Assembly: GCA_903881505.1 (NCBI GenBank)
Contig: CAIRTM010000015.1
Coordinates: forward strand, 1 to 58,006
Direction: 5' to 3'
DNA length: 58,006 nt
Source of the DNA: an uncultured delta proteobacterium
GTDB lineage: Bacteria; Desulfobacterota; WTBG01; CAIYCZ01; CAIRTM01
In this document: piece after piece, positions 27,290 to 35,722 of the stretch
How the letters are laid out: each line of letters opens with the position of its first letter
How positions within the stretch are numbered: position 1 is the first letter of the stretch
Made by a program: the position numbers and the translations under genes
The notes under the pieces: model-generated
What the model saw: only the letters and a program-made list of their open reading frames with translations
What the model was told of the DNA's origin: nothing
The model's database searches: none

Positions 27290-27556
27290 ATGAAACGTAC
27301 GATTGTTGCGGCATCATTGGCGATTGGTTTCTTTCTTGCGGGCAGCGCGCACGCGGGCTGGAGTGTCTGCAGCGGCTGCCATAACGGCGCAATGGCCATC
27401 AACAAAGACGGCATGCTTGCCAAGTACACCAGCGTGGAGGCGCTCATTAAGGGCGCCCAGGCAGTGGAGAACCCCATGATGGTCAAAATCAAGCAGGATG
27501 TCGAGGGCCTGAAGGCGGCAGCGCTTGAGCTCGGCCTGAAGCCTGAAAAACAATAG
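27290..27556 (+). CDS. Small exported c-type cytochrome
   Basis: 88 residues with a signal peptide (MKRTIVAASLAIGFFLAGSA, cleavage near AHAG) and one heme motif, CSGCH, right after the cleavage site. A Met late in the chain (ENPMMVKIK) is a possible sixth ligand. The pattern is that of small class I monoheme cytochromes (cytochrome c553-like). The start is chosen because AAAAGGAG lies before this ATG; the longer upstream frame overlaps the peptidase gene. It would need the CcsA/ResB system encoded at 29.8–32.1 kb. Confidence 0.85.
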   Translation: MKRTIVAASLAIGFFLAGSAHAGWSVCSGCHNGAMAINKDGMLAKYTSVEALIKGAQAVENPMMVKIKQDVEGLKAAALELGLKPEKQ

Positions 27557-27595
27557 CACTGCATGCAGGCTCAGTGCATGACCTCCGAGGCTACA

Positions 27596-28330
27596 ATGCA
27601 GCAAGCGCCGCAGGCATGGAAATATTGTTACTGGCTCGACCGGGAGCGCTTTGAAACCCTGCGCATGGAACTGGCCGTTCAGGGAAAAGACATGCGCAGG
27701 GCCGAGAAAAACCCCTGCGAGGCGTTTCTCGCCGATATCGGATGCGCCGGACCCGAGTGCTGGCCGGTCATCTGCAAATTTGACGCGCGGCCATGGTTCG
27801 AAGCCTCGGCGTTCAAGGACAAAACGCTGGTTATTTCCTCGAAGCCGCTGGGTGCGGCATACGAGGACTGCCTTGAAACGGCCATAACCCCGGTCACATT
27901 CAAGCCGGGCAGGATGCCCGGCAGGGCAGCGCGGGAAGAGCTGATCAGCGAACCTGAGTTTCTCAAGCGCAAGCCCGATGCATGGGACCGGTTCCCGCGG
28001 GACATGGGCCAGCAGATCGTCAACGGGCTGGCGCGCATGGGCCCGCGCACGCCTAAAAACTGGGACGATCTGTTTCTGTCATGGACGTCCGTGCACGCGA
28101 ATTTTGTCTCGCCGCGTTTCAGGGCCGATGATGAAACGGCGGCTCCCTACTCGATCGGCGACAGTCTTTCGATCAGCAGCTGCTGCGTTGAGCTGTTCAA
28201 CCTGCTCGGTTCCTGCGAAAAGGCGCTGCTGGTACGGCCATGCACGGGCGCGGCGATCCTGCAGGCCCTTGAGCGCGACCGGTACTACCTCGTGCGTCTG
28301 GTAAAAAACACGAAACGGGCCTTCGCCTGA
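27596..28330 (+). CDS. Protein of unknown function
   Basis: I do not recognise this 244-residue protein. It has no signal peptide or TM helix. Three in-frame ATGs (27563, 27578, 27596) are possible; the last has GAGG at good spacing. The sequence has several Cys (PCEAFLADIGCAGPECWPVIC) and a conserved-looking GDSLSISSCCVELFNLLG near the end. It lies 39 bases after the cytochrome gene and before a terminator, so the two probably form one transcript. Ligand or metal binding is possible but not shown. Confidence 0.6.
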   Translation: MQQAPQAWKYCYWLDRERFETLRMELAVQGKDMRRAEKNPCEAFLADIGCAGPECWPVICKFDARPWFEASAFKDKTLVISSKPLGAAYEDCLETAITPVTFKPGRMPGRAAREELISEPEFLKRKPDAWDRFPRDMGQQIVNGLARMGPRTPKNWDDLFLSWTSVHANFVSPRFRADDETAAPYSIGDSLSISSCCVELFNLLGSCEKALLVRPCTGAAILQALERDRYYLVRLVKNTKRAFA

Positions 28331-28362
28331 GCCTGATCCTGAGCGCCCCGGGACAGGGCGCC

Positions 28363-28386
28363 CGCTTGCAAAGCGCTTTTTTTTTC
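28363..28386 (+). terminator. Rho-independent terminator
   Basis: The hairpin CGCTT-GCA-AAGCG is followed by C and a run of nine T. A second, GC-rich hairpin GCGCCC/GGGCGC lies immediately upstream. It ends the peptidase–cytochrome–unknown group, 33 bases after the last stop codon. Confidence 0.8.
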
Positions 28387-28439
28387 TGTACACTTGCGCC
28401 AGTCACCGCAGATTCATTATCCTACAGAAGGAGAAGGGT

Positions 28440-29771
28440 TTGGATCCGGAAGCCCTGTATCAGCTGGCTGCCATTATTGCGTGCCTGATCGGCTCGGCCC
28501 TTTTTTCAGCAACGGAAACCGCGCTCACGAGCCTGACGCACAGCCGCATCCACCAGATGCTCGAGAGCGGGCAGACGTGCCGCCTGCTTGACCTGTGGCT
28601 GAAAAAGCCCAACAACGTCCTCACCACGGTTCTGATCGCCAACAACATCGTCAACATCCTGGCCGCCTCGCTGGCAACGGCCCTCAGCCAGCAGCAGCTC
28701 ATGCGCCTGGGCCTCGGCGAGCGCGAAGGCTTCGCGGTAGGGCTGGCGGTCGGTGTCATGACGATCGTGATCCTGGTGTTCGGCGAAGTCGTGCCGAAAA
28801 CGTTCGCCAAGCACAACGCCGAAAAAATCATTCCGTTTTTCCCCCTCATGTACGCGCTGTATTTCGTTTTTCAGCCGCTGACCCGTGTGCTGGTGCTCAT
28901 CAGCGCCGGGGTTGTCCGGCTTACCGGCGGCAAGCTCGGCCACCACGGCCCGCTGGTGACCGAGGAGGAGCTCGAGTGGATGATTCACCGCGGGCGCAAG
29001 GAAAAGGTGCTGCACAAGGAGATCAGCAGCATGCTCGCCGGTGCGCTCGATCTGGAAAACACGGTTGCCCGCGAAATCATGGTGCCCCGCACCCGGATGA
29101 TCATGTTCGAGGCCAACGAGCCCTTTGAGGAGGTCTGGCAGCAGCACCGCGAGCATAACCATTCGCGCTATCCCGTGTATGAGGAAGTGCCCGACAAAAT
29201 CATCGGCATTCTGTACATCAAGGACCTGCTTCAGTTTCTGGTTGAGCGGGCCGGCAGCACGGTCAGCCTGCGGTCCCTGATGCGCACCGATGTCTTTTTC
29301 ATCCCGGAATCCAAGAACGTGCGGGAACTGCTCACCGAGCTTAAAAGCAGGCGGGTCGGCATGGGTATCGTGGTCGACGAATTCGGGGGCGTTTCGGGCA
29401 TGGTCGCCCTGGAGGACGTGCTGGAGGAAATGGTCGGCGAGATCTATGACGAATACGACGAGCCCGACACGCGCTTCATCGAGGAAAAGCCGGGCTGTTT
29501 CCGCATCGACGCCCAGTACCTGCTTGCCGATTTAGAGCACCAGCTGCACGATAAGGCCGCCTTCCCGCTAGACCGCGGCTACGACACGGTCGGCGGCCTG
29601 CTGATGGATCTGGCCGGCCGGGTTCCGCAGCCCGGCGAGGTATTCACCTGGCCTGAAGACTCCGGTACCGGCGATACAGACACCGAGCCCCCCCCCGTGC
29701 TGCTGTCCTTCACCGTGCTTGCCGCGACCGAGACCTCGGTCGATGCAGTGCGCATGGAAATTGTCCGATAG
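28440..29771 (+). CDS. CNNM/CorC (HlyC) family membrane protein
   Basis: 443 residues: an N-terminal DUF21/CNNM transmembrane domain (about 5–190, opening ALYQLAAIIACLIGSALFSA), two CBS domains (about 205–330; EIMVPRTRMIMFE) and a C-terminal CorC_HlyC domain (about 345–440; RFIEEKPGCFRIDAQYLLAD). Members are linked to magnesium or cobalt efflux. The start is TTG at 28440 with the strong Shine–Dalgarno sequence AAGGAGAAGG; no ATG or GTG is near. Its terminator is not clear; ccsA converges from the other side. Confidence 0.92.
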   Translation: MDPEALYQLAAIIACLIGSALFSATETALTSLTHSRIHQMLESGQTCRLLDLWLKKPNNVLTTVLIANNIVNILAASLATALSQQQLMRLGLGEREGFAVGLAVGVMTIVILVFGEVVPKTFAKHNAEKIIPFFPLMYALYFVFQPLTRVLVLISAGVVRLTGGKLGHHGPLVTEEELEWMIHRGRKEKVLHKEISSMLAGALDLENTVAREIMVPRTRMIMFEANEPFEEVWQQHREHNHSRYPVYEEVPDKIIGILYIKDLLQFLVERAGSTVSLRSLMRTDVFFIPESKNVRELLTELKSRRVGMGIVVDEFGGVSGMVALEDVLEEMVGEIYDEYDEPDTRFIEEKPGCFRIDAQYLLADLEHQLHDKAAFPLDRGYDTVGGLLMDLAGRVPQPGEVFTWPEDSGTGDTDTEPPPVLLSFTVLAATETSVDAVRMEIVR

Positions 29772-29853
29772 CGAACGTTATTTGCTGTGCCCTGACCGCG
29801 CTGCGCGGCCCTGCTTTCCGTGCACGACCCCGCACAGAGGACATATCATACCC

Positions 29854-30684
29854 TCAGCCTGCGTAGCTGTGCAGGCCTGAGAGCAGGTAATTTACCCCCA
29901 GAAATGTGAACAGCACGCAGGCGAACCCGATAATGGAAAGCAGGGCCATGCGCTTTCCGCGCCAGCCGCGCGTGATGCGCGCGTGCAGCACCGCCGCATA
30001 CACGAACCACGTGATCAGGGACCAGGTCTCCTTGGGGTCCCAGCTCCAGTAGCTTCCCCAGGCATAGTTGGCCCACACCGCGCCGGTGATGATGCCGAGC
30101 GAGAGCATCAAAAACCCGATGGCAACCATGCGGTACATGATTTCATCGAGCCGCTCCTCGGCGGGGAACAGGCCGTCGGAGGCACCGGGCCTGCGGCCGG
30201 CTTTGAATAGATAGACGAGGGCCGTGCAGAAGGAGACCGCAAACGCCGAATAGCCCAGAAAGCAGGTGATCACATGATAGGTCAGCCAGTTGCTCTGCAG
30301 GGCCGGAATGAGCGGCTCGATCGTATTCGCAACGCGGGGTGAAAGCGAGGCATAGGCCATGGAAATCGAAATAATCGGCAGCAGCAAAACGCCCAGGGCC
30401 CTGGTTTTGTAGCGCAGCTCGATGTAGAGATGCAGCAGCACGGTTGTCCATCCAAGGGCGATCAGGGCCTCGTACAGGTTCGTGAGCGGAATGCGGCCGT
30501 GCCCCATATCGTAGGACTCCCACCAGCGCAGGCCCAGGCCGGCCGTGTGAATCGCGGCCACAAGCATGACAAGCGCGGTAATGACGCGGCCGAATTTTTC
30601 ATTGCGGAAAAACAGGTACCCGAAATACAGGGTCATGCACAGCAGATATCCTATCGTGGTGATGCCCAGCAGTGTTGAACTCAC
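29854..30684 (-). CDS. ccsA: Cytochrome c biogenesis protein CcsA (heme exporter, system II)
   Basis: The multi-pass partner of ResB in heme delivery to apocytochromes. The WWD-type motif is WGSYWSWDPKETWSLITWFVYA, given here as WGSYWSWDPKETW followed by SLITWFVYA; flanking helices carry heme-ligating His (HARITRGWRG and HTAGLGLRWWE). The start is GTG at 30684 with AAGGAG five bases upstream, which makes 276 residues and avoids overlap with resB; a longer in-frame ATG start at 30717 lies inside resB. The 11-base gap implies cotranscription. Confidence 0.93.
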   Translation of the reverse strand: MSSTLLGITTIGYLLCMTLYFGYLFFRNEKFGRVITALVMLVAAIHTAGLGLRWWESYDMGHGRIPLTNLYEALIALGWTTVLLHLYIELRYKTRALGVLLLPIISISMAYASLSPRVANTIEPLIPALQSNWLTYHVITCFLGYSAFAVSFCTALVYLFKAGRRPGASDGLFPAEERLDEIMYRMVAIGFLMLSLGIITGAVWANYAWGSYWSWDPKETWSLITWFVYAAVLHARITRGWRGKRMALLSIIGFACVLFTFLGVNYLLSGLHSYAG

Positions 30685-30695
30685 AGCCTTCTCCT

Positions 30696-32081
30696 TCAGT
30701 TCAGCAGGCGGCCGCACAGCGCCGAAAATTCTTTTTTAAAGGCGGCTTTATGTTTATTGGCCTCTCCGGCAACCGTCAGCCGGACGCCATCCCCATCCGG
30801 CTCGCAGCGCACCCACACCCGGCGGTGCGAGCAGAAAAACGCGCTGTACATGCCGGCCATCAGCAGGGCGCACCCGATCCATACAAGCTCAACACCGGGA
30901 TCCCGCGTGACCTGCAGGCCGGTAAACATGCGCGGCTCAAAGTCAGTAATCCTGATCCGGTAGGGGGCGGTCTGCTGCCCGTGAAAATCAGGGAAACGCG
31001 CGAACAGCCAGGACGTGAACAGGTGCTCGCCGCCGCGCTGGCATCGCAGCCGCACGGCCGGGTTGTTCAATTCATTCGAGCGCGAAAAGGGCCGGTTGGC
31101 ATCGTCCAGGCCGAAATCCGGCAGGAAACGGTCAACGAAAAGCTCGTCGCCCGTTTCCTGCAGCACGATGGAGGAGCCGACATCAAGGCGCACGGTGCGG
31201 GGCCCGGGCGTGCCGGGGGAGTTGATCTCGAGTTCCACGACACCCCTGCCGGAGGGATCCTTGCCGTAACTCGACTGGTAGAAGTATATGCCGTTGTAAA
31301 CCAGCGGATCATTGACCCGGATCTGCTTTGTCAAAACCTCGCTGCCGTTTTCGATGACCGTCAGGCTGCTGACGTAGGATTTGGGGCGGCCGCTGTTTTC
31401 ATAAAACGACACATCAAATGCATTGCAGCGCAGGCTGAAACCAAGCTGCTCGAAGCCCGTCCGGTCGCGCAGGCTTACGCTGTCAGACTGCTCGCCTTCG
31501 TAAAGCTGCATGTACCCCTGGAAACCGAACCGTCCCATGAGTGCGCCTCCGATGACCAGCAGCAGGGCCGTGTGCGTGAACAAAAATCCCAGGCGCGACC
31601 AGCGGCCCCTTTCGGCAAAGAACGTGACGCAGCCGTCCTGCCGCCTGATCTCGGGGCGGCCGTATGCCGCGCCCAGTTCGCGCACGAAACGGTCTTCCCG
31701 GGCGGCGTCAAAGCTGCCGGATGGTACGATCCGGCAGCAGCCCAGGGCAGCGAGATGTTCCGGACCGGGCATGGTGCTGCCGGATCGCAGCGAGCGCCAG
31801 ATGCGCGGGGCGCGGTGCAGCGTGCAGCAGACCAGGTTCAGGCAGAAAACGCCCATCAAGCCCTGAAACCACCAGGAACCGAACAGGTCGTCGAAGCGGC
31901 AGGCCGTGATCAGACGCGAAACCGTTTCACCAAACAGCCTGGTGTACTCGGCATGTGCCGCTTTCTGGGGAACGACGGTGCCGATGATGCAGGCGCCGGA
32001 GAGAAGCAGCAGCAGAAACAGGGTCAGCCGCAGGGAGATGCAGAAGCGCCAGAGTGCGGTAAGTGTTGTTCGGGCGGGCAT
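30696..32081 (-). CDS. resB: Cytochrome c biogenesis protein ResB (Ccs1)
   Basis: 461 residues. The opening LRLTLFLLLLLSGACIIGTVVPQ is the first TM helix with the family IGTVxPQ turn; further TM helices lie near 75–95 and 145–165, then a large periplasmic domain and a last TM helix (VELVWIGCALLMAGMYSAFF). ResB and CcsA together export heme and hold apocytochrome for ligation in system II. AGGA lies before the ATG. It is the first gene of resB–ccsA. The thiol-reducing partners ResA/CcdA are not in the window. Confidence 0.92.
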   Translation of the reverse strand: MPARTTLTALWRFCISLRLTLFLLLLLSGACIIGTVVPQKAAHAEYTRLFGETVSRLITACRFDDLFGSWWFQGLMGVFCLNLVCCTLHRAPRIWRSLRSGSTMPGPEHLAALGCCRIVPSGSFDAAREDRFVRELGAAYGRPEIRRQDGCVTFFAERGRWSRLGFLFTHTALLLVIGGALMGRFGFQGYMQLYEGEQSDSVSLRDRTGFEQLGFSLRCNAFDVSFYENSGRPKSYVSSLTVIENGSEVLTKQIRVNDPLVYNGIYFYQSSYGKDPSGRGVVELEINSPGTPGPRTVRLDVGSSIVLQETGDELFVDRFLPDFGLDDANRPFSRSNELNNPAVRLRCQRGGEHLFTSWLFARFPDFHGQQTAPYRIRITDFEPRMFTGLQVTRDPGVELVWIGCALLMAGMYSAFFCSHRRVWVRCEPDGDGVRLTVAGEANKHKAAFKKEFSALCGRLLN

Positions 32082-32422
32082 TGAACGGTCCTGTTGATGT
32101 GCGGTGCCATGGCCGTGTGAACAAAGTTCAGGTATTGTGCCGTTTTTTCGCTTCGTTGTCCAGATTAAAGAGCAGACAGGGCCGGGCCGCGGCCCTGGAA
32201 ACCGGTTGACATGTTGAATAAAAAAGAGATATGCATCGTGTACATCAGCATGTTTTTGTTTTCAGCGGGGGCTCGGCCGGGTGATCAGTGTGTATCCGCG
32301 GGTGTGACCCGGTTGACCGAATTGACTTCATTGACATATGGCATGACTTGGGGGAATGCGAGCCACGCCAGGTTTCCAATCCCGGCAATGGTAAGCGGGC
32401 CGCACGTAAAAGGAGGGGCGTT
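32082..32422. other. Intergenic region with TTGAC-rich repeats
   Basis: A divergent gap of 341 bases. At 32312–32335 the string GTTGACCGAATTGACTTCAT continues TGACA, that is three TTGAC units about nine bases apart. A related TTGAC array lies at the 3' end of the following gene (33178–33221). GC-rich stem GGGCC/GGCCC at about 32178–32196 lacks a T-run. An ATG-opened frame from 32211 runs into the next gene in a different frame and is not accepted. Confidence 0.45.
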
Positions 32423-33181
32423 ATGCGGGAATTATTGGATAAAAAAGGCGGTTTCAGGAAACTTCATTCCTTTACGCTGGCCACGATCATTCAGCTCGAA
32501 ACACTGCGTTACTGCCGCCGATTTATCACACACGACATTCGCGAAGCCGGGGAAAAATTTTACGATCCCCGGGGGCGGCAGTATGACCAGATGGTTCAGG
32601 CCGCCCGCAGCGGACGGCAGAACATCATTGAGGGTTCCGAGCGTTCCGCGACATCCAAGGACACCGAGATGAGGCTCACCGACGTGGCACGGGCAAGCCT
32701 CAGCGAACTGCGCGGCGATTATGAGGTTTTGATCCTCGATACGGGCGACCTGCCCTGGTCGGTGCACTCGGCGGATGCACAGGCGGTGAATGCTGTTTCG
32801 CTCGACCCGGCCCCGTTCACGGACGACATGGTCCACGAGTCAGCCAGGCACGCGCTGGAGCAGCGTAAAAAATATGCCCGCTGGCTTGATTGCGATGATG
32901 GCGTTGTGGTGGCCAACGCCATGCTTGTCATCATAGGACGCGCCCTGAATATGCTTAACCGCCAGATCGAGGCGCAGGGCAAAACATTCGAAAAAACAGG
33001 CGGGTTCAGCGAACGGCTTACCGCCCGGCGCATGCAGGCGCGCGGCCGCAGCACGGAACCGCCGCCGGATTGCCCGCTGTGCGGCCGGGCCATGCGCAAA
33101 CGTTCGTCGATACAAGGGGATTTCTGGGGCTGCCCGGATTTTCCGGACTGCAGGGGAACACGGCCGGCAGGACGCCGTTGA
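32423..33181 (+). CDS. Four-helix-bundle protein with C-terminal C4 zinc finger
   Basis: 252 residues. Residues 15–185 form a four-helix bundle like the 23S-rRNA-intervening-sequence/Avd group (DQMVQAARSGRQNIIEGSER, the signature of that family, and DVARASLSELRGDYEVLI). Residues 217–243 hold a topoisomerase-type zinc finger: CPLC, then GDFWGCPDFPDC (Cys 217, 220, 237, 243). AGGAGGGG lies before the ATG, so the longer upstream frame is rejected. Function is unknown; nucleic-acid binding is likely. TTGAC repeats flank it on both sides. Confidence 0.85.
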   Translation: MRELLDKKGGFRKLHSFTLATIIQLETLRYCRRFITHDIREAGEKFYDPRGRQYDQMVQAARSGRQNIIEGSERSATSKDTEMRLTDVARASLSELRGDYEVLILDTGDLPWSVHSADAQAVNAVSLDPAPFTDDMVHESARHALEQRKKYARWLDCDDGVVVANAMLVIIGRALNMLNRQIEAQGKTFEKTGGFSERLTARRMQARGRSTEPPPDCPLCGRAMRKRSSIQGDFWGCPDFPDCRGTRPAGRR

Positions 33182-33221
33182 CCTCATTGACGGCTTTGTC
33201 AATTGGGTCAATATGGTCACT
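33178..33221 (+). repeat. TTGAC-rich repeat at the 3' end of the four-helix-bundle gene
   Basis: TTGACCTCATTGACGGC is followed by TTTGTCAATTGGGTCAATAT, that is two direct TTGAC units and two inverted GTCAA units. The stop codon of the upstream gene lies in the first unit. A similar direct array is at 32312–32335. The pair could be a hairpin-forming REP-like element or a terminator-like stem. Confidence 0.55.
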
Positions 33222-33265
33222 AGCGTCAGAAAGGCTTCCGGTTTTTAGTGTGGCTTTTTAATAAT

Positions 33266-34372
33266 TCAATCCCAGTCGCGCAGGAAGTGGCAGGTATAGC
33301 CGCCGGGGTTTTTGCGCAGGTAATCCTGATGATAGCCTTCGGCGACCGACCAGTTGCGCACCGGCTCGACCGTCGTCACGATCGGCGCGGGCCAGCGGCG
33401 GGCCGACTGAACCTCTTTGATCGCCTCCAGGGCTTCCCGCTTCTGGGTCTCGTTGAAATAAAAAATCGTGCTGCGGTAGCTGCTGCCGATATCGTTTCCC
33501 TGGCGGTTGAGGGTCGTGGGATCGTGCATGCGGAAAAACCAGTCCGTCAGCAGCCGCCTGAAGCTGATGCGCGCCGGGTCGAAGACGATTTCTACCGACT
33601 CGGCATGGCCGGTTTCGCCGCGGCCGACATCTTCGTAGGTAGCGTTTGGAAGGTTCCCGCCGCAGTAGCCGACCCGCGTTTCAAGTACGCCGTCGATATC
33701 GCGCAGCAGCTCCTGCATGCCCCAGAAGCAGCCTCCGGCCAGAATGGCGGTTTCGCGCTTCGGCCCGGGCACGGCAATGCCCGCTGCCCGGAAGCGCTCA
33801 AGCCAGGCGCCGTAGCCCTGCGCCTGCATATCTGCGAGCGGCACGAAGCGCAGCGCTGCCGAATTTATACAGTAGCGCAGGCCCCCGGCGTCCGCGGGGC
33901 CGTCTTCAAACACGTGCCCCAGATGCGAATCGGCCTGTGAGCTGCGCACTTCGGTCCTGCGCATGCCATAGGAGGTATCTGCCCGCTCGACCAGGGCCGT
34001 GCTTTCAGCCGGGCGGGTGAATGCCGGCCAGCCGCAGCCGGAATCAAACTTGTCGAGGCTGGTAAACAGCACCTCGCCGGAAACGACATCAACATAGATG
34101 CCGGGCGCGAAATGCCTGTCATACTCTCCGCTGTAGGCCGGTTCGGTTCCGGCCTGCTGCGTCACCCGGTACTGTTCCGGCGTCAGGCGCTTTTTCAATT
34201 CGGCATCCGAGGGCTTCATAAATGCGCTCCTTTCAGCGGCTGCCGTCAACGCATCGGCGCCGGCGCCGGATGGCTGTGCCTGCTCATCGGCTGACGTTGA
34301 GCAGGCCTGCAGAATAGCTGCCAAAAGCAGCACAAACAAAACTCGATACAGCAGTGCGGCAGATGATTGCAT
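33266..34372 (-). CDS. Lipoprotein methionine sulfoxide reductase, MsrB–MsrA fusion
   Basis: 368 residues. A lipoprotein signal ends at LQAC (Cys24). The MsrB domain (about 55–185) has [10 protein letters not shown] and the catalytic Cys in [11 protein letters not shown] (168); it lacks the CxxC pairs that bind zinc in many MsrB. The MsrA domain (about 205–360) has the catalytic GGCFWG (Cys215), GYCGG and [12 protein letters not shown]. The B–A order differs from the PilB-type A–B order. It repairs oxidised Met in exported proteins. The ATG at 34372 is used; the upstream in-frame codon is TTG. Confidence 0.93.
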   Translation of the reverse strand: MQSSAALLYRVLFVLLLAAILQACSTSADEQAQPSGAGADALTAAAERSAFMKPSDAELKKRLTPEQYRVTQQAGTEPAYSGEYDRHFAPGIYVDVVSGEVLFTSLDKFDSGCGWPAFTRPAESTALVERADTSYGMRRTEVRSSQADSHLGHVFEDGPADAGGLRYCINSAALRFVPLADMQAQGYGAWLERFRAAGIAVPGPKRETAILAGGCFWGMQELLRDIDGVLETRVGYCGGNLPNATYEDVGRGETGHAESVEIVFDPARISFRRLLTDWFFRMHDPTTLNRQGNDIGSSYRSTIFYFNETQKREALEAIKEVQSARRWPAPIVTTVEPVRNWSVAEGYHQDYLRKNPGGYTCHFLRDWD

Positions 34373-34535
34373 AAATATATACCACAATAAATCGTTTAGA
34401 TACGTTATTGAAAACGTTTTTGACAGATATACGCCCGCCGTCAGGCAAACATTTTTGCGTGGCGGAAAGACATATGATAGGATGCCTTCACTATAACGAT
34501 AGATCTGGACCCGACATACTCAAAAAGGATCGACC

Positions 34536-34760
34536 ATGAAAAAGTTACTGATACCCGCGCTGTGCCTGTGCGTATCGCTCAGCCTGGCGGCCTGCTCAAC
34601 TCCTGAGGAACCGGCAGAAGAAGAGTCAGGGGGACGCGTCGAAGAATTTAACCATACGGTTGCCCGGGACGCGACCAATGCAATTAAACGTCCGCTCGAC
34701 AAGGCCCGCAACGTGCAGGAACGTTCACGCCAGAGGGAGCAGGACATGCCGCAGGAGTGA
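34536..34760 (+). CDS. Small lipoprotein of unknown function
   Basis: A 74-residue protein with a lipoprotein signal (MKKLLIPALCLCVSLSLAAC, lipobox LAAC, Cys20). The mature chain is charged and probably helical or disordered (EEPAEEESGGRVEE, then ATNAIKRPLDKARNVQER). No known domain. AAAGGA precedes the ATG. It is divergent from the Msr fusion gene and convergent with ubiX, and may stand alone. Confidence 0.75.
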   Translation: MKKLLIPALCLCVSLSLAACSTPEEPAEEESGGRVEEFNHTVARDATNAIKRPLDKARNVQERSRQREQDMPQE

Positions 34761-34773
34761 CCGCGGCTACCCG

Positions 34774-35346
34774 CTACTCAGCCTGCCCGTCCCAGCGCCT
34801 GAACAATTGATGCGGGATCTTCAGCAGGTCAAGCACCTTGCCCACGCTGTGATCGACGATATCGCCGATTGTCCGGGGGTGATGGTAGAACGCGGGAACC
34901 GGCGGAACGATAATGCCGCCCATTTCGGCGATGCGGGCCATGTTTTTCAAATGCCCCAGATGCAGGGGCGTTTCGCGTACCATCAGCAGCAGGCTGCGCC
35001 TTTCCTTGAGCATTACGTCAGCGGCGCGCGTGATCAGGCTGTCGGCGTAGCTGTGCGCGATGGCCGACATGGTCTTGACGCTGCACGGAGCCACCACCAT
35101 CGCGTCGAGCAGGCATGAGCCGCTGGCCGGCGCAGCGCCCACATTTGAGTTTTCATGTACGTGTGCCGCCAGTTTTTCAATCTCACCGGCCGCGCCGGGG
35201 CCGAGTTCATGCGCGATAATAGCGCGGGCCGACGCGCTGATGATCAGGTGGATTTCAACGCCCGGGGTCTGCGCAAGCACTTCCAGCAGGCGCCTGCCGT
35301 ACACTTGGCCACTTGCCCCGCTCAGGGCAACGACGATCTTAGTCAT
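34774..35346 (-). CDS. ubiX: Flavin prenyltransferase UbiX
   Basis: UbiX attaches a dimethylallyl group to FMN to make prenyl-FMN, the cofactor of UbiD-type (de)carboxylases. 190 residues with the FMN-site motif ALSGASGQVYG, SNVGAAPASGS, VVAPCSVKTMSAIAHSYADS, and the prenyl-site tail RETPLHLGHLKNM and PPVPAFYHHP. It overlaps the upstream LpdD-like gene by 8 bases, so they are co-translated. No ubiD gene is in the window; it must lie elsewhere if the cofactor is used by one. Confidence 0.95.
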   Translation of the reverse strand: MTKIVVALSGASGQVYGRRLLEVLAQTPGVEIHLIISASARAIIAHELGPGAAGEIEKLAAHVHENSNVGAAPASGSCLLDAMVVAPCSVKTMSAIAHSYADSLITRAADVMLKERRSLLLMVRETPLHLGHLKNMARIAEMGGIIVPPVPAFYHHPRTIGDIVDHSVGKVLDLLKIPHQLFRRWDGQAE

Positions 35347-35722
35347 GGGCCTGGCTCCGTAATTTTCCTATGATCTTTTGAATCAGCAGGTCCGTATTGG
35401 CCAAAACGGCTTCAATGCCTTCCGGAGTTATATCTGGAACATGAATACCGGCGCTGGCAGCGACCGTGCGCTGCAGCCGGGCTGCAACCCGTTCGGCAAC
35501 CCGGCGCGCGACCGCCTCGTCCCGGTGCCCGGGAAAGCTGAACTGCAGCACGGTTGAGCTGCGCTCCCGCTCAGGGGCGCTCTGCGGGTGCGGGATCGCA
35601 ACAGCAAGCGAGCCGATATGCGGACGGGTGCCGCCCCACAGCGTGATCAGCACGTCCGCGCCGATTGTCTGCAGCGAGGCGCTCACGGCAAACTGCCCTG
35701 TTCCTGCGATCAGTGTATCCAT
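35339..35722 (-). CDS. LpdD-like prenyl-FMN chaperone/associated protein
   Basis: 127 residues that resemble the LpdD family, small proteins found with UbiD-type decarboxylases and thought to aid prenyl-FMN handling. Shared features are WGGTRPHIGSLAVAIPHPQ, the Ser/Thr-rich VLQFSFPGHRDEAVARRVAE and SAGIHVPDITPEGIEAVL. GGAGAAGG lies before the ATG at 35722, so an in-frame ATG 16 codons upstream is rejected. It overlaps ubiX by 8 bases and the MoaD-like gene by 13 bases. The assignment rests on pattern recall, not on a search. Confidence 0.72.
   Translation of the reverse strand: MDTLIAGTGQFAVSASLQTIGADVLITLWGGTRPHIGSLAVAIPHPQSAPERERSSTVLQFSFPGHRDEAVARRVAERVAARLQRTVAASAGIHVPDITPEGIEAVLANTDLLIQKIIGKLRSQAHD

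Noticed and set aside
30672-32084. 470-codon open frame opposite resB
   Set aside because: Shadow of resB. The resB protein has the family TM helices and IGTVVPQ; this frame has none.
32336-32420. Cyclic-di-GMP (GEMM) riboswitch upstream of the four-helix-bundle gene
   Set aside because: AGCCACGCC and a later GGTAAGCGGG weakly recall it, but the conserved AAACC half and the tetraloop receptor are not found.
32312-33221. CRISPR array
   Set aside because: The TTGAC units are too short and lie about nine bases apart; there are no spacers or cas genes.
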